Shown here: piece by piece, positions 59,265 to 64,000 of the stretch
Layout of the letters: the number at the start of each line of letters is the position of its first letter
Position numbering within the stretch: the stretch's first letter is position 1
Assembly (NCBI RefSeq): GCF_900119315.1
Contig: NZ_LT827010.1
Location: 8,736,001 to 8,800,000, forward strand
Source of the DNA: Actinoplanes sp. SE50/110
GTDB taxonomy: Bacteria > Actinomycetota > Actinomycetes > Mycobacteriales > Micromonosporaceae
DNA: 64,000 bases
Reading direction: 5' to 3'
Translations under genes and position numbers: made by a program
Notes under the pieces: generated by a model
Told to the model about the DNA's origin: nothing
The model's input: the letters and a program-made list of their open reading frames with translations, nothing else
Databases searched by the model: none

Positions 59265-60140
59265 CTAGCTGGTTACGTCCTTCCGAGTGAAGCGCAGGAA
59301 CGCCGTGCCCCAGAAGAGCGTCGCGTAGATGATCGCGGAGATCGCCCCCTTGGCCAGATCCTCGGTCTGCACCGGGGTGGACAGCAGACCCAACCAGGCG
59401 TCGCTGTAGTGGGTGGGCAGACCGGTGCGGATCGAGCCGAGGGCGGTGATCTGGTCCAGGATGCTGGACAGGATCCAGAGCAGGACCGCGCCGCCGACCG
59501 CGCCCAGCGCCGCGTCGGTCAGCACCGAGAGCAGGAAGGCCAGGCCGGCTACCACCAGCAGGATCACCGCGAGGTAGGCGAGGATGGCGAGCAGCCGCAG
59601 CACGCCCTGCCCGGGTGGGATCCGGGCGGCGATGGTGCTGCCCAGCGGATGCCAGCCGTAGCGCAGCGTGCCGACCAGCAGGCCGGTGCCGGCCAGCAGG
59701 AACAGCGCGAGGAAGGCGTAGCCGAGCGCGACCACCAGCTTGACCGCGAGCAGCCGGGCCCGCGGCACCGGGATCGCCAGCAGATAGCGCAGGCTGCCCC
59801 AGCTCGCCTCGCTGGCCACCGTGTCGCCGGCGAACAGGGCGAAGACCACCACCAGCAGGAAGCCGGCCGAGACCGCCAGGCAGAACAGGGCGAAGTTGAG
59901 CCCGCCCGAGGTGGCCAGGTCGACCAGGCTGCTGAACGCACCACCGCCGTTGTCGTCGTCGCCGCGGTTGTCGCTGCCGAACTCGAAGGCGACCAGGATG
60001 ATCAGCGGTAGCAGCACCATGAAGCCGAGGGCCAGCTGGGTGCGTCGCCGGGACGCCTGCCGGCGGATCTCGGCGACGATCGGCAGGGTGCGCGACGGGC
60101 GGTAACCCGCCGCGGCATCCGGACTGACATCGATGCTCAT
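59265..60140 (-). CDS. ABC-2 type transporter permease
   Basis: This is a 291-residue permease with about six membrane helices: LALGFMVLLPLIILVAFEFG first, then FALFCLAVSAGFLLVVVFALFAGDTVASEASWGSLRYLLAIPVPRARLL, which is the typical ABC-2 segment, and four more. Start ATG 60140 overlaps the upstream fusion gene by 4 nt, so it forms the membrane channel for the ATPase domain of that protein. The exported compound is unknown. Confidence 0.9.
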   Translation of the reverse strand: MSIDVSPDAAAGYRPSRTLPIVAEIRRQASRRRTQLALGFMVLLPLIILVAFEFGSDNRGDDDNGGGAFSSLVDLATSGGLNFALFCLAVSAGFLLVVVFALFAGDTVASEASWGSLRYLLAIPVPRARLLAVKLVVALGYAFLALFLLAGTGLLVGTLRYGWHPLGSTIAARIPPGQGVLRLLAILAYLAVILLVVAGLAFLLSVLTDAALGAVGGAVLLWILSSILDQITALGSIRTGLPTHYSDAWLGLLSTPVQTEDLAKGAISAIIYATLFWGTAFLRFTRKDVTS

Positions 60141-62842
60141 CGGTCTCCACTCCCCCGCGAGTTGTCGCCGACCAGGGCCAGGAACGCGTCCTCCAGGCGG
60201 CGGCGCGGCACCACCCGGTCGACGCCGACACCGGCTTTGACCAGCGAGGCGACCAGGTCGGCGCGCGGCGTGCCGTTCATCTCGACGATCAGCCCGGTGG
60301 CGCCGTCCGGGGTGACCGAACGCACGCCCAGACCGGAGAGGATCGCGGTGGCGGCCGGCACGTCGGACACCTCGAAAGCGACCGACGGCGACTCGCCGAC
60401 GATGTCGCCGACCGGGCCGGACGCCACGATCCGCCCCTTGTTCACCACCACCGCGTGGGTGCAGGTCTGCTCCACCTCGGCGAGCAGGTGGCTGGAGACC
60501 AGCACGGCCCGCCCGTCGGTGGCGTAGCGTTGCAACACGCGGCGCATCTCGGCGATCTGCGGCGGGTCCAGCCCGTCCGTCGGCTCGTCGAGCACCAGCA
60601 GCTCGGGCAGCCCCAGCATCGCCTGCGCGATGGCCAGCCGCTGCCGCATGCCGTGGCTGTAGTTCTTGGTCCGCCGGTGGATCGAGGCACCGAGACCGGC
60701 GATCTCCAGCGCCTCCTCGAACCGCGCATCGGCCCATGGCCGACCGGTGGCCTGCCAGTAGGCCCGCAGGTTCTGCTCGCCGGTCAGGTGCGGAAGAAAG
60801 CCGGGGCCCTCGACCAGCGCGCCGACCCGGGACAGGACCTGCGCGCCGGGGACCAGGCGGTGCCCGAAGACGTGGATTTCACCGGCGGTCGGCGTGGTCA
60901 AGCCCATCAGCACCCGCAGTGTGGTGGTCTTGCCGGCCCCGTTCGGCCCGAGCAGGCCGACCACCTGGCCGCGCTCGACGGTGAAGCCGATCTCCTCGAC
61001 CGCGACGAAGCCGTCCTTGTACGCCTTGCGCAGCCCGGTCACCACCAGCGGGGTGTCGGCGAGGTCGTCGCGCACGGCAGTCACCCGGCGACGCCGGCGG
61101 GCGCGGCGGATCACCGACAGGACAGCCAGGGCGATCAGGATGACCGCGATCAGGGCTGCCAGCGCGTACCACCACAGCGCCGCCGGCGTTGCGATCGGCG
61201 TGCCCACCAGGGTGGGCAGCGTCAGCTGCCCGTCGACCGCGACCGTGTAGGTGGCCGGCCCGGGCGGTGAGAGGAACGCCTGGTCCGAGGTGGCGACGAC
61301 GACCTGCAGCGTGTGCCCGGCCTCCATCCGCCGGACGATCGCCGGCAGGGTGACTGTGACCGGCTGCGCCTGCTCGATGCCGGTCGGCAGCCCGGTGAGC
61401 CGGACCGGGGCGACCAGCCCGGCGCTGAGCGTCGGCGCGCCGCTCTGGTCGACGTCGTAGAGCTTGACGAACAGCGTCGCCGACCCGGTCGGCGACGCGG
61501 CCCGCAGCCGGATCGTCGGCGCACCGGCCACGTCGACCGCGGCGGTCAGCGGCGCGCTGGCGAAGGTGGCGTGCTGGCCCGGGATGTCGGCGGAGAGGTT
61601 GCCGCTGAGCAGCGAGCTGAGCCGGCTGCCCAGCCCCGGCAGGGCGGAGAGCGCGGCCGGGTTGCCGTTCGGCGGGTTGGCGATCGGCTGCGCCGCACCG
61701 GTCACCGCGACCCGGGTGCTGCCGGTGCCGGTCGTCCCCGGATACGAGTCGGTGGAGTAGCCGTTGGTGACCAGGTCCCGGTCCATCGCGCTGAAACCGG
61801 CCACCCGGGAGAAGGTGAAGTCGTCACCGGGGGCGGCGCCCCGGCCCTTGAGGTAGTGGTCGAGCCACTGGCCGGTCAGGTATTCGACCCGGTCCTGGTC
61901 GGACCTGGGCCCGGCACCGCCGTCGTGACCGCCGGTGAACCAGGCCACCCGGACCGGCGTGCCGGTGGCGGCGATCCCCTTCGCGTTGGCGTCCGCCTCG
62001 GAGAGCGGGAAGAGCGTGTCGACCGCGCCCTGGATGAGCAGCGTGGGCGCCTTGATCCTGTCGAGCACGGTGGCCGGGCTGGACCGGCGCAGCAGGGCCA
62101 GGGCCGCCGCGTCCGGGGTGCCGCTGGTCGCCATCGACAGGTAGGCCGCGCAGACGTCGGCGGCGAACCGGCCGCACGCCGGGTTGTCGCCGCCCGCGCT
62201 GGAGCCGAAGAAGACCCCGGCCCAGCCCTTCTTGAACACCCCGGTGGCGTCGGTCGCCGCGGACTGCGGCAGGAAGGCGTGGTCCAGATCGTTCCAGGTG
62301 ATCGACGGGACGATCGCGTCGACCCGCGGGTCCTGCCCGGCCAGCAGCAGGGCCAGCGCGCCGCCGTAGGAGCCGCCGACCACGCCGACCCGCGGGTCGC
62401 CGGGCGCGTCGGTGCGCACCTCGGGGCGGGCGGCCAGCCAGTCGAGCAGCTGCCGGGCGTCCTTGACCTCGTAGTCCGGGCTGTCCAGGTGGATCTCGCC
62501 GGTGCTGCGGCCGAAGCCCTGCGCGGTCCAGGTGAGCACCGCGTAGCCGCGGGCGGCCAGCGACTCGGCGTCCGAGCGGACCGAGTCCCTACTGCCGCCG
62601 AAGCCGTGCGCCAGCAGCACCGCGGGCACCGTGCCGGACCGGTCGCGGGGCAGCAGGAAGCGGGCGTCGAGCTCGACCTGCTGGTCACCGGCCGGGCCGG
62701 TGCGGACCGGGATCCGCAGATCCTGGGCTGTCCAGGCGGCCCGCGCGGGCAGCACGGCCCAGACGGTCGCGGCGGCGAGGAGCACGAGCACCACCGCGGC
62801 GGTGACCGCCCGGCGCCGGGTCACCCGGGGTAACGCAGACAT
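60137..62842 (-). CDS. Extracellular serine hydrolase fused to an ABC transporter ATPase
   Basis: This 901-residue protein joins two enzymes. Residues 12-34 are a membrane anchor. Residues about 40-330 form an S15/CocE-like alpha/beta hydrolase with GGSYGG (Ser158), GAVDTLFP (Asp275) and GGHDGG (His306). Residues 380-545 are a beta-rich X-Pro peptidase C-domain. Residues 555-580 are a second membrane helix ending RRARRRRR. Residues about 598-901 are an ATPase with GPNGAGKT (632-639), SHGMRQRLAIAQ and LLVLDEPTDGLDP. The hydrolase would face outside and the ATPase inside. TAGGTT (minus strand, 62855-62850) is 7 nt before ATG 62842. Confidence 0.9.
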   Translation of the reverse strand: MSALPRVTRRRAVTAAVVLVLLAAATVWAVLPARAAWTAQDLRIPVRTGPAGDQQVELDARFLLPRDRSGTVPAVLLAHGFGGSRDSVRSDAESLAARGYAVLTWTAQGFGRSTGEIHLDSPDYEVKDARQLLDWLAARPEVRTDAPGDPRVGVVGGSYGGALALLLAGQDPRVDAIVPSITWNDLDHAFLPQSAATDATGVFKKGWAGVFFGSSAGGDNPACGRFAADVCAAYLSMATSGTPDAAALALLRRSSPATVLDRIKAPTLLIQGAVDTLFPLSEADANAKGIAATGTPVRVAWFTGGHDGGAGPRSDQDRVEYLTGQWLDHYLKGRGAAPGDDFTFSRVAGFSAMDRDLVTNGYSTDSYPGTTGTGSTRVAVTGAAQPIANPPNGNPAALSALPGLGSRLSSLLSGNLSADIPGQHATFASAPLTAAVDVAGAPTIRLRAASPTGSATLFVKLYDVDQSGAPTLSAGLVAPVRLTGLPTGIEQAQPVTVTLPAIVRRMEAGHTLQVVVATSDQAFLSPPGPATYTVAVDGQLTLPTLVGTPIATPAALWWYALAALIAVILIALAVLSVIRRARRRRRVTAVRDDLADTPLVVTGLRKAYKDGFVAVEEIGFTVERGQVVGLLGPNGAGKTTTLRVLMGLTTPTAGEIHVFGHRLVPGAQVLSRVGALVEGPGFLPHLTGEQNLRAYWQATGRPWADARFEEALEIAGLGASIHRRTKNYSHGMRQRLAIAQAMLGLPELLVLDEPTDGLDPPQIAEMRRVLQRYATDGRAVLVSSHLLAEVEQTCTHAVVVNKGRIVASGPVGDIVGESPSVAFEVSDVPAATAILSGLGVRSVTPDGATGLIVEMNGTPRADLVASLVKAGVGVDRVVPRRRLEDAFLALVGDNSRGSGDR

Positions 62843-62948
62843 GGCGCCCAACCTAGCCCGGCCCGCCTGAGCACGGGCTGTGAAGCGGGACGGCGGCAGA
62901 TAGCGTGGACCACCTAAGGCTCCCGGCGATCACTCGGAGGCATGCGCG

Positions 62949-64000
62949 GTGGCTGACGATCTCACCCTGACCATGACGTGGCGGTCACCGGCCGACGAGG
63001 GCCGACGCGCCCTGGTCCGGATGCATCCCACCGCGATGAAGGCGCTCGAACTGGAACCGGGCCAGGCGGCGCGGCTGTCCGGGTCGCGCAGCACGGTGGT
63101 GCGGGTGATCGCCGACGAGACCACCGGGCAGAAGCAACTGCACGCCGACGACCTCACCTTCGGCAACGCCGGGGTGCCGGACGGCGGGCCGGTCACGGTC
63201 ACCCCGATCCCGCTGACCGCGGCGAGCCGGGTGATCCTCAGCGGGCCGCCCGGCGTGCACGGCACGATCCCGCCGGAGATGCTGCGCCAGGCGCTGTTCG
63301 GCAAGACGGTCAGTCCGGGCGACGACGTGTCGCTGCTGTCCCAGGAGGTCTTCCCGGACCGCAAGCCGCCGGTCAGCCCGTCGACCCGGTCCAGTCTGAG
63401 CTCGCGGTTCCCGTGGTGGACCAACCAGCTGCTGACCGTCGAGTCGGTCGACGACGGCGTGCTGGTCACCACGAAGACGGTGGTCGGCTGGCAGGACGGC
63501 CCGGCCACCGCCACGGCCCGGGAAGCCGCGCCGGAGACACCGGCCGCCGGCACCCCGGCCGAGGTGCCGCCGCCCAGCCTGGAGGACCTGGTCGGGCTGC
63601 GCGCCCAGGCCAAGGAGCTGCAGGAGCTGCTCGACCTCGGCTTCAACCATCGGGAGGTGCTGGCCAAGCTGCACACCCGGGTGGCGCTCGGCATCCTGGT
63701 CTCCGGGCCGTCCGGGTCGGGCAAGGGCGGCATGGTCCGGGCGGTGGCCGCCACGGTCGGCGCCGAGGTGCGGCTGATCTGGGCGCCGGAGCTGGCCGCG
63801 CTCACCAACGACGCGGCCGCCCGCCGGCTGCGCGAGGCGGCCGCCGCGATCCGCGGCGACAAGCCCGCGGTGCTGCTCGTCTCGGACGTGGAGGCGCTCG
63901 CGCCGCGCGACGAGCCGGGCCCGATCGCCACGGTGTTCCGCCAGGTGCTGGCCGAACTGGTGGCCGGCGGCGCGGCGGTGGTCTGCACCACCGGCAGACC
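62949..64000 (+). CDS. CDC48-like AAA ATPase (N-terminal part, runs off the window)
   Basis: The visible 350 residues begin with a CDC48-type N-domain (TMTWRSPADEGRRALVRMHPTAMKALELEPGQAARLSG), then an Ala/Pro linker and the first AAA domain (LEDLVGLRAQAKELQELL, GPSGSGKG near 253-260). Walker A has Gly where Ser or Thr is usual, and the Walker B region reads LLVSDVEAL, not DE. This first domain may be inactive, with ATPase work in a second domain beyond the edge. GTG 62949 has GGAGG 9 nt upstream. Such proteins unfold substrates. Confidence 0.85.
   Translation, partial: MADDLTLTMTWRSPADEGRRALVRMHPTAMKALELEPGQAARLSGSRSTVVRVIADETTGQKQLHADDLTFGNAGVPDGGPVTVTPIPLTAASRVILSGPPGVHGTIPPEMLRQALFGKTVSPGDDVSLLSQEVFPDRKPPVSPSTRSSLSSRFPWWTNQLLTVESVDDGVLVTTKTVVGWQDGPATATAREAAPETPAAGTPAEVPPPSLEDLVGLRAQAKELQELLDLGFNHREVLAKLHTRVALGILVSGPSGSGKGGMVRAVAATVGAEVRLIWAPELAALTNDAAARRLREAAAAIRGDKPAVLLVSDVEALAPRDEPGPIATVFRQVLAELVAGGAAVVCTTGR

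Overview
The window is a 64 kb piece of a very GC-rich actinobacterial chromosome. It combines flagellar hook genes and a full chemotaxis operon with actinobacterial markers: mycothiol synthase (mshD), a mycothiol-dependent isomerase, an HBHA-like protein, GlnR, a stand-alone groEL and a Cys-rich leader peptide upstream of a sulfurtransferase/SseC pair. A motile, mycothiol-producing, high-GC actinobacterium points to Actinoplanes or a close relative in the Micromonosporaceae, whose spores swim. This is supported by sequences at the left edge that resemble the FliA promoter and TcrA box I recall from A. missouriensis. The genus call is an inference.

Layout. (1) 1-10.3 kb, minus strand: cheA, cheW, an unknown gene, cheB, cheR, cheY, a CheX-like gene, a second cheY and a divergent CheX/CheC-like gene form one tightly overlapping operon that ends at a strong hairpin. 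flgD and flgE follow as a separate unit with a FliA-type promoter and their own terminator. An OmpR-type regulator sits just upstream of cheA. (2) 10.7-19.1 kb: secreted CAP protein, murB, mycothiol-dependent isomerase, a GH1 beta-glucosidase with its LacI regulator, macro-domain and EI24 proteins, an alpha/beta hydrolase and DUF2516. (3) 19.1-24.2 kb: XRE regulator and hbhA (a gene order also found in mycobacteria), BKACE-type enzyme and asparaginase II, YgfZ and a Nur-like Fur regulator, and a divergent class IV aminotransferase. (4) 24.3-35.5 kb: nitrobindin with a 34-residue membrane peptide gene, DsrE, NUDIX and DinG helicase, DUF402, an ECF41 sigma factor, a degenerate GDPD-like protein, a DUF47/PiT phosphate transporter pair, an oxidoreductase and a second NUDIX protein. 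(5) 35.5-41.4 kb: pstSCAB behind PHO-box-like repeats, then mshD and glnR. (6) 41.7-49.5 kb: membrane proteins, DUF2993, the cysteine-responsive leader with sulfurtransferase and DUF1416, HD hydrolase, FUSC transporter, PrsW protease and a GroES-like protein. (7) 49.7-57.4 kb: AI-2E family transporter, repeat-rich spacer, glpD with a heptapeptide-repeat tail, DUF4031, peroxiredoxin, groEL under two CIRCE elements, and an acetyltransferase with a small HExxH protein. (8) 57.6-64 kb: a threonine-synthase-like gene behind a SAM-I riboswitch, an ABC transporter whose ATPase is fused to an extracellular serine hydrolase, and the start of a CDC48-like AAA ATPase.

A recurring theme is leaderless expression. 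At about fifteen genes a TANNNT-like -10 hexamer lies 6-8 nt upstream of the start codon, which fixes several starts. I saw no rRNA, tRNA, CRISPR array, prophage or insertion sequence. The most unusual items are the hydrolase-ABC fusion, the SAM-I riboswitch on a threonine-synthase-like gene, the unknown protein inside the che operon, and the small membrane peptide coupled to nitrobindin.
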